Below, piece after piece: positions 27,043 through 34,139 of a DNA stretch of 64,000 bases. A program made the translations under genes and the position numbers. The first letter of the stretch is position 1. The number at the start of each line of letters is the position of its first letter. The notes below the pieces were generated by a model. The model made no database searches and was not told the origin of the DNA. It worked only from the letters and a program-made list of their open reading frames with translations. The DNA is from Nocardioides sp. NBC_00368 (GTDB taxonomy: Bacteria; Actinomycetota; Actinomycetes; Propionibacteriales; Nocardioidaceae): assembly GCF_036090055.1 (NCBI RefSeq), contig NZ_CP107970.1, positions 3,164,501 to 3,228,500 on the forward strand, given 5' to 3'.

Positions 27043-27832
27043 GGCCGCCGTGGCCGGCTGCCTCGCCCTGGCCTCGGCCCTGACGGCCTGCAGCCCCGGA
27101 CGTACGCCACGCCAGCAACCCGCCGCGTCGGCGGCGCCGAGCGCCTCGGCGTCCGCGTCGGCCGTTCCGGACGACGTCTTCGAGGGCGCCGTGATCGGGA
27201 TCGACCCCGGACACAACGGCGGCAACGCGGGCGCGCCCGAGGTGATCAACGAGCCGGTGTGGAACGGGCGCTCGCGGAGCCCGTGCAACACGACCGGCAC
27301 CGCGACGGCGGACGGCTATCCGGAGACCGACTTCACCTGGGCGGTGGCCACGAAGCTGGCCGCCAACCTGCGCGAGGCCGGCGCGAAGGTGGTCATGACC
27401 CGCACCAGCAACGACGGGGTCGGGCCGTGCATCGACGAGCGCGCCCGGATCATCAACGACGCGAAGGCGGACGTCGCGATCGACATCCACGCCGACGGCG
27501 CGGCCGAGACCGAGCGCGGCTACTCGCTGCTGATCCCGGTGCCCTCGGGCACCAACGACGAGATCGTCCAGCCGTCGCGGCGCTACGCCGAGCTGCTGCG
27601 TACCGAGATGCGGAGGACCGGGATGCCGCTGGCGTCCTATCACGGTGCGGGTGGCTTCGTGGAGCGCGACGACCTGGCCGGGCTCAACCTCACCACGGTG
27701 CCGCAGGTACTGCTCGAGACGGGCAACATGCGAAACGCCGAGGACGCGCGCCTGCTGAAGTCCGACCGGTTCCAACAGCGGACGGCCGCCGCCATCGCAC
27801 GGGCGATGGCGGCGTACCTCCGTTCACGCTGA
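27029..27832 (+). CDS. N-acetylmuramoyl-L-alanine amidase, lipoprotein
   Basis: 267-residue amidase_3 enzyme that cleaves the peptide from MurNAc in peptidoglycan, similar to mycobacterial Rv3717. A short signal peptide ends in lipobox LTAC, then an Ala/Ser/Pro linker, then the catalytic domain: zinc ligands in GIDPGHNGG, the Glu region GYPETDF, and IDIHADGA; the late catalytic Glu is in VLLETGNMRN. Start GTG 27029 gives a textbook lipoprotein signal; an earlier GTG at 26951 would place an unsuitable leader in front. No good ribosome site, and the start lies in a hairpin. Confidence 0.88.
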   Translation: MTRSAAAVAGCLALASALTACSPGRTPRQQPAASAAPSASASASAVPDDVFEGAVIGIDPGHNGGNAGAPEVINEPVWNGRSRSPCNTTGTATADGYPETDFTWAVATKLAANLREAGAKVVMTRTSNDGVGPCIDERARIINDAKADVAIDIHADGAAETERGYSLLIPVPSGTNDEIVQPSRRYAELLRTEMRRTGMPLASYHGAGGFVERDDLAGLNLTTVPQVLLETGNMRNAEDARLLKSDRFQQRTAAAIARAMAAYLRSR

Positions 27833-27833
27833 G

Positions 27834-27890
27834 CTCCGCGGTTCGCGCGGTCACTCCTTCGCTCGGCCTCGCTTCAGTCGTCTCGGCTCA
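27834..27890. repeat. Dispersed repeat R2, copy 2
   Basis: The junction between the convergent amidase and zinc-ribbon genes consists almost entirely of this repeat (TTCGCGCGGTCACTCCTTCG, then CTCGCTTCAGTCGTCTCGGC), matching the 3' end of the MFS gene at 18043-18127. Outer ends CTGAGC and GGCTCAG can pair. Its position suggests a terminator-like mobile spacer. Confidence 0.65.
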
Positions 27891-29987
27891 GAGCTTCTTC
27901 CACTCGACGGGCTCGAGCCCGTACTCCTCCGCGATCGGGCCCCAGGCCTTGGCGGCCGCCTTCTTCGGGTCGTGGCTGGCCAGGCTGAGCGTGGTCGCCT
28001 TCTCGAGCTTGCCCTTGCCGCCGACGCACTCACCGTCGGCGTTGATCTTGCGCTTCTCGCCCCAGGCGGCGAAGGCGAGATCGGCGTTCTGGGCGGTCAT
28101 CCAGGCGGACTCGAGGTTCTTCACGAGCTTCCGCGAGCCCGGGAGGACGGCGGTGTCGATCTTGGCGACCTTCGTCGCCAGCTCCTTGCGGGACGCCGCG
28201 GCGTCCTCGAAGGTCTGGATCGCCTCCTCGATGTTCTCGCAGGCCTCGAGATCGGCCTGCGCGGCACCGATGGCCGCCTTGTCCTTGGCCGAGGTCTTGA
28301 TGAGCTCGTCGATCTTCTTGGCCTCGGCGGCGGCACCGCCCGCGGTCGTCGTCGCGCCCGTCGTGGTGCCGGTCTTGGCGTTGGCGTCGTCGTTGTTGTT
28401 GATCAGACCGATGACGAAGGCGATGATCGCGACCACGACGGCCAGCGCCAGGACGATGAGTCCCCAGCGCTTCAGGTCCAGGCCACCCTTACCCTGACCG
28501 CCCTGACCACCCTGGCCGCGCTGCGGCTCGTAGCGGGCGTCGAAGGCGTTCCCGTAGGGGTCGTAGCCCTGGGGCGCCATCGGAGGCGGCGCGGGCGTGT
28601 TCGGCCCGCCCCCGACCGGCGGCTGTCCCACGAGGGTGGCGTCGGCGTAGATGTTCTGGCCGTAAGGGTCACCGTACGACTGCCCGAACTGGTCCTGGGA
28701 CGGGTCCTGCGGCTGCCCGTAGGGCTGCTCGAACGCGTGGTCGTAGGACTGGTCGTAGGACTGGCCGTACGGCTGGTCCTGGGGCTGGTCGTAGGGCTGG
28801 TCGTGGGGATGGGACCACTGAGCCTGGTCCGGCTCCAGCTGCGGCGCGAGCGGGGCATAGGCGGGATCGCCGTACGCCGGCGGCTGCTGACCCTGGTCGG
28901 CCTGGTCGTCGTAACGGGCCTCGGGTACCGGGGCGTCGAACTGATCCTGCGGCGGCGCGAACTGCTCGAACTCCTCGCGCGGACGGGTGCCGCCGGTGGC
29001 CTCCTCGACGCCGTCGAAACGGGGGCTCATCGCGGCCTGCGCGTCGTCATGAGCCTGTCGAAGGGTCTCCTCCGGGTGAGGCGGCGCCGGCTGGCGTCGC
29101 TCGATCGGGGGCATCGCCTCATGGGTCATCTCGGAGGTCGGGCCACCCATCTGCGGCACCGAGTCGACGAACGCCGGGTGCTCCGTGCTCTGGCTGTGCG
29201 CGGCGGCCGGACGCTCGGGAAGCGGGGCCAGCGGCTCCGACACTGCGTGCTCGGGCGCCTGGCGCTCGGGAAGCGGGGCAAGCGGCTCGGAAACCGGGCG
29301 CTCCGGCGTCGCACGTTCGGGAAGCGGGGCCAGCGGCTCGGACGCGGCACGCTCCGGTGCCTGACGCTCGGGCAGCGGCGCCAACGGCTCGAAGCTCTGC
29401 GGCTGCTCAGACATCTGCGGCTCGGGCATCTGCTGCGGCGCGGGCGCCTCGGGCGCGGGTCGCTCGGGCGCGGGCGCCTCGGCTGCAGGCTCCTCCGGGA
29501 CCGACTCGGCCTCCTCCGAGACCTTCCTGCGCTTGGGCAGGAAGAGCGACTGCGACTGGGAGGCGAGCTCGGGCTCGAACTTCGGCGTACGCGCCGCCAG
29601 CCCGAACAGGCCACCGCCCTCCGACCCGGCCGGCGGCGGAGCCATACCGCCACCGAAGGCGGGCTGCTCACCGCTGGGCGCGGTCATGTTCAGCTGGGGC
29701 GCCATCGAGGCCCCCGGCGTACGTCGGACCTGCTCGAGCGGCAACGGGGCCGGCTCCGTGTCGGCCTCGGGCGCAGGCGCAGAGATTCCCTGCCCACGCC
29801 TCGGCAACGACAGACCACCCTGCTCAGGATCGGCACCCCTCTGCGGCAGTCGCGGCGGTGCGACCGGCTCCGGTGCACCTTGCGACGGCGGCTGATGAGC
29901 GCTTCTGACGGGGGTCCCACAACCTGTGCAGAAGCGCATACCGGTGACGGCTGCACCGCACGAGGTGCACATGGACTCCATAGTCAT
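27888..29987 (-). CDS. Zinc-ribbon, Pro/Gln-rich single-pass membrane protein
   Basis: 699 residues, function unknown. The N-terminus carries a zinc ribbon (CTSCG and CTGCG spaced 13 residues). A long disordered Pro/Ala/Glu region follows, with four tandem 17-residue repeats based on SEPLAPLPERQAPEHAV (DNA about 29190-29392), then a Gln/Tyr/Asp/Pro-rich stretch of short YDQ/PYGQ repeats. A single helix (WGLIVLALAVVVAIIAFVIGLI) precedes an extracytoplasmic domain of about 170 residues with Ala/Lys helices and two Cys. The layout resembles actinobacterial cytoplasm-to-envelope scaffold or sensor proteins. Start at 29987 or 29981 (second ATG). Confidence 0.8.
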   Translation of the reverse strand: MTMESMCTSCGAAVTGMRFCTGCGTPVRSAHQPPSQGAPEPVAPPRLPQRGADPEQGGLSLPRRGQGISAPAPEADTEPAPLPLEQVRRTPGASMAPQLNMTAPSGEQPAFGGGMAPPPAGSEGGGLFGLAARTPKFEPELASQSQSLFLPKRRKVSEEAESVPEEPAAEAPAPERPAPEAPAPQQMPEPQMSEQPQSFEPLAPLPERQAPERAASEPLAPLPERATPERPVSEPLAPLPERQAPEHAVSEPLAPLPERPAAAHSQSTEHPAFVDSVPQMGGPTSEMTHEAMPPIERRQPAPPHPEETLRQAHDDAQAAMSPRFDGVEEATGGTRPREEFEQFAPPQDQFDAPVPEARYDDQADQGQQPPAYGDPAYAPLAPQLEPDQAQWSHPHDQPYDQPQDQPYGQSYDQSYDHAFEQPYGQPQDPSQDQFGQSYGDPYGQNIYADATLVGQPPVGGGPNTPAPPPMAPQGYDPYGNAFDARYEPQRGQGGQGGQGKGGLDLKRWGLIVLALAVVVAIIAFVIGLINNNDDANAKTGTTTGATTTAGGAAAEAKKIDELIKTSAKDKAAIGAAQADLEACENIEEAIQTFEDAAASRKELATKVAKIDTAVLPGSRKLVKNLESAWMTAQNADLAFAAWGEKRKINADGECVGGKGKLEKATTLSLASHDPKKAAAKAWGPIAEEYGLEPVEWKKL

Positions 29988-30212
29988 GACCGGGGACCTT
30001 ACCGATGATCCGGTCGAGTCTCGAACCCTCGTAGTCCGCCAACCGGACACGCACGTCGACAGTGTGGGGACAGTGCGCCCAAATACCCCCCACACCTTGG
30101 TAACACTCCGGTCAGCGTTTCGGTTTCCGATGCACACATGGGATACGGGCACCGGTAAGATCGGGCGCGGCCTGCGCAAACCCCCTTCCGGCGGGGTGCT
30201 CGCGCGAGCCAC

Positions 30213-30286
30213 GCCTCCGTAGCTCAGCTGGATAGAGCATCGGCCTTCTAATCCGACGGTCACAGGTTCGAATCCTGTCGGGGGCG
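30213..30286 (+). tRNA. tRNA-Arg (TCT)
   Basis: Cloverleaf: acceptor GCCTCCG pairs with CGGGGGC (one G-U), D arm with AGCTCAGCTGG, anticodon loop CTTCTAA giving TCT, T arm ACAGG-TTCGAAT-CCTGT. The base of the anticodon stem has one mismatch. CCA is not encoded in full. It stands alone between the zinc-ribbon gene and yczE. Confidence 0.93.
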
Positions 30287-30311
30287 CCCTAGGAATTTTG
30301 CGTGGGTTAAA

Positions 30312-30935
30312 TCATGCGCCCGCGCGTGTTTCGGCGGCGACGGCTTCCGAGGCAGCCCTCCCGGCGTACACGGTCCGGAAGAACGGCAGGGTGCGATGCA
30401 CCATCGGACCGATGAGGAGAGCCTCGGCGACGGTGCCGATCCCGACCAGCCCGCCGAGGAGCCAACCGACCGCGAGCACGGTGATCTCGACACCCCCGCG
30501 GCAGAGCCAGACCGGGGCACCGGTCCGCTGGTGCAGGCCGGTCATCAGGCCGTCGCGCGGGCCAGGGCCGAGGCCCGGCGCGATGTAGACGCCGGTCGCC
30601 GCGGCCAGCAGCGACAGCCCGCCCGCGAACATCGCGACCTGCAGGAACACGCCGGAGACGGGCGGGATCAGCCACAGGCCGATGTCGGCCGAGGTGCCGA
30701 CCAGGAGCACGTTGAGCACCGTCCCGATCCCGGGCCGCTGGCGCAGCGGGATCCAGATCAGCAGCACGCCGAGCCCGATCAGATTGGTCATCAGCCCGAA
30801 CGAGATGCCGGTGACCTCGACCAGACCCGAGGTCAGCACGTTCCACGGCCCGACGCCGAGCGAGGCACGCAGAAGCAAGGCCAGTGCGATGCCGTACAAG
30901 AAGAGTCCAGTTATCAACCAAGAGAGCGACTTCAC
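30312..30935 (-). CDS. yczE: YczE/YyaS-family membrane protein
   Basis: 207-residue protein with about five to six helices and the family-typical LRASLGVGPWNVLTSG and GLGPGPRDGLMTGLHQRTG. The biochemical role is unknown; in Bacillus yczE is controlled by a neighbouring MocR-type regulator, and here a MocR gene is divergent, 78 nt away. Start GTG 30935 has AAGGA with a 7-nt spacer; other in-frame GTGs upstream overlap the MocR promoter. Confidence 0.88.
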   Translation of the reverse strand: MKSLSWLITGLFLYGIALALLLRASLGVGPWNVLTSGLVEVTGISFGLMTNLIGLGVLLIWIPLRQRPGIGTVLNVLLVGTSADIGLWLIPPVSGVFLQVAMFAGGLSLLAAATGVYIAPGLGPGPRDGLMTGLHQRTGAPVWLCRGGVEITVLAVGWLLGGLVGIGTVAEALLIGPMVHRTLPFFRTVYAGRAASEAVAAETRAGA

Positions 30936-30960
30936 GGAGAGATCCTTCACAATGGCAAAG

Positions 30961-30997
30961 CCAATCACGGGTCCAATCGAAGGTAAAGAAGCCAATC
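30961..30997. promoter_or_regulatory. CCAATC direct repeats in the yczE/MocR divergent promoter
   Basis: Three CCAATC copies in the same orientation begin at 30961, 30973 and 30992 in the short divergent region. MocR regulators (GabR, PdxR, YczR) typically bind direct repeats rather than palindromes, so this is a plausible operator. Repeats are seen; binding is inferred. Confidence 0.45.
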
Positions 30998-31013
30998 CGC
31001 GTAAGGTGGACTC

Positions 31014-32444
31014 ATGCCTCGCGGAAGAATCGGTGCCACTGCACTCGCTGGCCTGCTCGGCCAGTGGCAAGGAGAAGGCCCCGCCTACGAGAATCTCGCC
31101 GAGCGGATCCAGCTGCTGCTGATCGACGGACGGCTCTCCGCCGACGTCCGCCTCCCCTCCGAGCGCGAGCTCTCGGAGCGCCTGATGCTGAGCCGCACCA
31201 CGATCACGGCCGCCTACCGCCGCCTGCGGGAGCACGGCTACGCGCTCAGCGTCCAGGGGTCGGGTACGACGACGAAGCTCCCGCCCACGGCGCCCGACTC
31301 CTTCACCGAGGGCGGCGAGATCGACCTGGTCAGGGCCACCCTGCCGGCCACCCGGCGACTCCCCGAGGCCGCCGTCGAGGCGACCCGGCGACTGGCCGAC
31401 CACATGACCGGCCCCGGCTACACGCTGTGGGGCATCGAGGAGCTCCGGGCGGAGATCGCGGCGCGCTACACCGCCCGCGGCCTGCCGACCGACCCCGACC
31501 AGATCATGGTGACCACCGGCGGCCAGAGCGCGATCGCCCTGCTCGCCCGCACCGTGATCAGCCGCGGTGACCGGGCCTACGCCGAGAGCCCGTCCTACCC
31601 CAACGCGTACGACGCCCTGAGCCTCGCCGGTGCCAGGATCATCACCAGCCCGGTCACCACCGACGCCGGCTGGGACATGCCCGCGATGCAGGCGGCCATC
31701 GCCCGCACCACCCCCGTGATGGCGTACGTCATGCCTGACTTCCACAACCCGACGTCTCGCTCGATGTCGACCGAGGACCGGCTCCGCCTGCTGCACTCCG
31801 CCGCGAAGGTCGACACCCTCGTGGTGGCCGACGACACCACCGCCGAGCTGGACATCGACCGCCGCCAGAGCCACCCGCCGCTGGCCGCGATGGCCGGTGA
31901 GCACCAGGCCCGGGTCGTGCACATCGGCTCGGCGAGCAAGATGCTGTGGGGCGGGCTGCGGGTCGGCTGGATCCGCGCTGATCCGGTCCTGCTGACCCAG
32001 ATCGCCAGCGGCCGCTCGGCCACCGACCTCGGCACCCCGATCTGGGAGCAGCTGGTCACCACGATCCTGTTCCAGCACCTCCCCGAGATCCTGCGCGAGC
32101 GGGCCGACCAGCTCGCCGCCGGCCGCGCCGCGCTCTACCACGCGATGCGCGAGCACCTCCCCGACTGGGAGCTGCCGCCGCGCATCGACGGTGGCCTCTC
32201 CGCCTGGGTCGGCCTGCCCGCACCGGTCAGCTCCCAGCTCACCCTCGCCGCCCGGCCCCACGGCCTGCTCGTCACCGCCGGGCCGCGGTTCGGCGTCGAC
32301 GGCGCCTACGAGCGTCACCTGCGGCTGGCGATCACGCCGCGACCCGACCTCGTCCGCCGCGGGATCGAGATCCTCGCCGAGGTCTGGCCCCGCGCCGCCT
32401 CGACCCCCGCCCTGGCCCTCACCACCTCGGAAGCGGTCGTCTGA
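31014..32444 (+). CDS. MocR-type regulator (GntR DNA-binding domain fused to PLP aminotransferase domain)
   Basis: 476 residues. Residues about 25-90 are a GntR winged helix (LAERIQLLLIDGRL, LPSERELSERLMLSRTTITAAYRRL). The rest is a fold-type I aminotransferase with PLP-binding Lys in HIGSASKMLWGGLRVGW, the YVMPDFHNPTS strand and VADDTTAEL. Such proteins use PLP or an amine adduct as effector rather than as a catalyst. Divergent yczE is the likely target, as for Bacillus YczR. Confidence 0.93.
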   Translation: MPRGRIGATALAGLLGQWQGEGPAYENLAERIQLLLIDGRLSADVRLPSERELSERLMLSRTTITAAYRRLREHGYALSVQGSGTTTKLPPTAPDSFTEGGEIDLVRATLPATRRLPEAAVEATRRLADHMTGPGYTLWGIEELRAEIAARYTARGLPTDPDQIMVTTGGQSAIALLARTVISRGDRAYAESPSYPNAYDALSLAGARIITSPVTTDAGWDMPAMQAAIARTTPVMAYVMPDFHNPTSRSMSTEDRLRLLHSAAKVDTLVVADDTTAELDIDRRQSHPPLAAMAGEHQARVVHIGSASKMLWGGLRVGWIRADPVLLTQIASGRSATDLGTPIWEQLVTTILFQHLPEILRERADQLAAGRAALYHAMREHLPDWELPPRIDGGLSAWVGLPAPVSSQLTLAARPHGLLVTAGPRFGVDGAYERHLRLAITPRPDLVRRGIEILAEVWPRAASTPALALTTSEAVV

Positions 32445-32496
32445 GCCTCAAGAAGTTCGCCTGAACTCGTTGTGACGCAGGCCACGTTGGGTCACG

Positions 32497-34131
32497 ATGT
32501 GCAGCATGCAAGGACTGATCCAGGACGCACCGCTGACCATCGACACGATCATCCGGCGCGCCGAGCGCGTCTTCCCGACGCGGGAGATCGTCACCAAGAC
32601 CGCAACCGGTCTGGAACGCAACACGTTCAAGGACCTGGCCGTGGAGGTACGCAAGCAGGCCAGCGTCCTCGACCGCCTCGGCATCTCCGCGGACGGCCGG
32701 GTGGCGAGCTTCGCGTGGAACACCCTGCGCCACCTGGCGCTCTACTACTCCGTCCCCTGCACCGGCCGAGTGCTGCACACCGGCAACATCCGCTACTTCC
32801 CCGAGCAGCTCGTCTACACGTTCAACCACGCCGAGGACGAGGCCGTCTTCATCGACCGGTCGCTGCTCGGCCTGCTCGCTCCGCTGCTCCCGCAGCTGAC
32901 CACCCTCAAGCATGTCGTCGTGATGGACGACGGTGCGCCGACGCCGCTCCCCCACGACCCGCGGGTCGTCTCCTACGAGGAGCTGATGGCCGATGCCGAG
33001 GAGGCGGTGATCGACGGCCGGGTCACCGACGAGCGCGCCGCCGCCGGGATCTGCTACACCTCCGGCACCACCGGCAACCCGAAGGGCGTCGTCTACACCC
33101 ACCGCTCGCAGTACCTGCACGCGCTGGCCTCCCTGGCCGGCACCCTCTTCGGCACCAACGACCGTGACCGCGTGCTGCCCGTAGTGCCCTTCTTCCACGC
33201 GAACGGCTGGGGTTTCGCCCACTCCTCGCTGCTGGCCGGCGCCAACCTGATCCTGCCCGGCCCCGACCTCTCGCCCGCCGGCATCATCAAGCTCCTCGAG
33301 GCCGAGAAGGTGACGATCGCGGCCGGCGTACCCACCATCTGGATGGGCATGGTCCCGCTCCTGAAGGACGCCGACCTCTCCTCGCTGCGCGTGGTCATCT
33401 GCGGCGGCTCCGCGGTCCCGAAGTCGCTCTCCGAGGCCTGGCGCGAGGCGATCGGCCTGCCGATCACCCAGGCCTGGGGCATGACCGAGATGTCGCCGCT
33501 GGGCAGCGTCTTCAACGAGCGCGCCGAGATCACCGACCTCTCCGAGGAGGAGAAGGCCGACTACCGTACGTCCCCTGGCATCCCGGCCGTCGGCGTCGAG
33601 CTCCGCATCGTGGAGCCCGGGACCACCGACGAGCTCCCCTGGGACGGCGAGACGACCGGCGAGCTCGAGTGCCGCGGCCCGTGGATCGCGTCGGGCTACT
33701 ACAAGGTCGACGCGGAGAGCTCCTTCTCCCCCGACGGCTGGCTGCGGACCGGTGACATCGCCGCGATCGACCCGCTGGGCTACGTACGCATCGTCGACCG
33801 CACCAAGGACCTGGTGAAGTCCGGTGGCGAGTGGATCTCGACCGTCGCGATCGAGAACCTGATCATGGGCCACCCGAGCATCGCCGAGGCCGCGGTCGTC
33901 GCGGTGCCGCACCCCAAGTGGGGCGAGCGGCCGCTGGCGTTCGCGGTGGTGAAGGACGGCGAGTCGGTGACCAAGGAGGAGCTGCTCGGCTACCTCGCCG
34001 ACAACCTGGGCAAGTGGCAGGTGCCGGACGACGTGGTCTTCATCGACGAGGTGCCCAAGACCTCGGTCGGCAAGTTCTCCAAGAAGACCCTGCGCGAGGA
34101 GTACGCCGACTACAAGCTGCCCACCGCATAG
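32497..34131 (+). CDS. Long-chain fatty-acid/acyl-CoA ligase (FadD-type)
   Basis: 544-residue adenylate-forming enzyme that activates carboxylic acids to acyl-CoA through acyl-AMP. Motifs: P-loop YTSGTTGNPKGVVYTHR, QAWGMTEMSPLG, the hinge DGWLRTGDIAAID and VDRTKDLVKSGGEWIS, and the C-terminal catalytic Lys region KTSVGKFSKKTLRE. ATG 32497 is used (MCSMQGL); 32506 is an alternative. It runs into a convergent SARP gene only 8 nt away. The substrate is probably a medium or long acid, by family. Confidence 0.94.
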   Translation: MCSMQGLIQDAPLTIDTIIRRAERVFPTREIVTKTATGLERNTFKDLAVEVRKQASVLDRLGISADGRVASFAWNTLRHLALYYSVPCTGRVLHTGNIRYFPEQLVYTFNHAEDEAVFIDRSLLGLLAPLLPQLTTLKHVVVMDDGAPTPLPHDPRVVSYEELMADAEEAVIDGRVTDERAAAGICYTSGTTGNPKGVVYTHRSQYLHALASLAGTLFGTNDRDRVLPVVPFFHANGWGFAHSSLLAGANLILPGPDLSPAGIIKLLEAEKVTIAAGVPTIWMGMVPLLKDADLSSLRVVICGGSAVPKSLSEAWREAIGLPITQAWGMTEMSPLGSVFNERAEITDLSEEEKADYRTSPGIPAVGVELRIVEPGTTDELPWDGETTGELECRGPWIASGYYKVDAESSFSPDGWLRTGDIAAIDPLGYVRIVDRTKDLVKSGGEWISTVAIENLIMGHPSIAEAAVVAVPHPKWGERPLAFAVVKDGESVTKEELLGYLADNLGKWQVPDDVVFIDEVPKTSVGKFSKKTLREEYADYKLPTA

Positions 34132-34139
34132 GCCACGGA

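Noticed and set aside
27972..30008. 678-codon plus-strand ORF opposite the zinc-ribbon gene
   Set aside because: Shadow of low-complexity coding sequence; Leu/Arg/Gly-rich without motifs.
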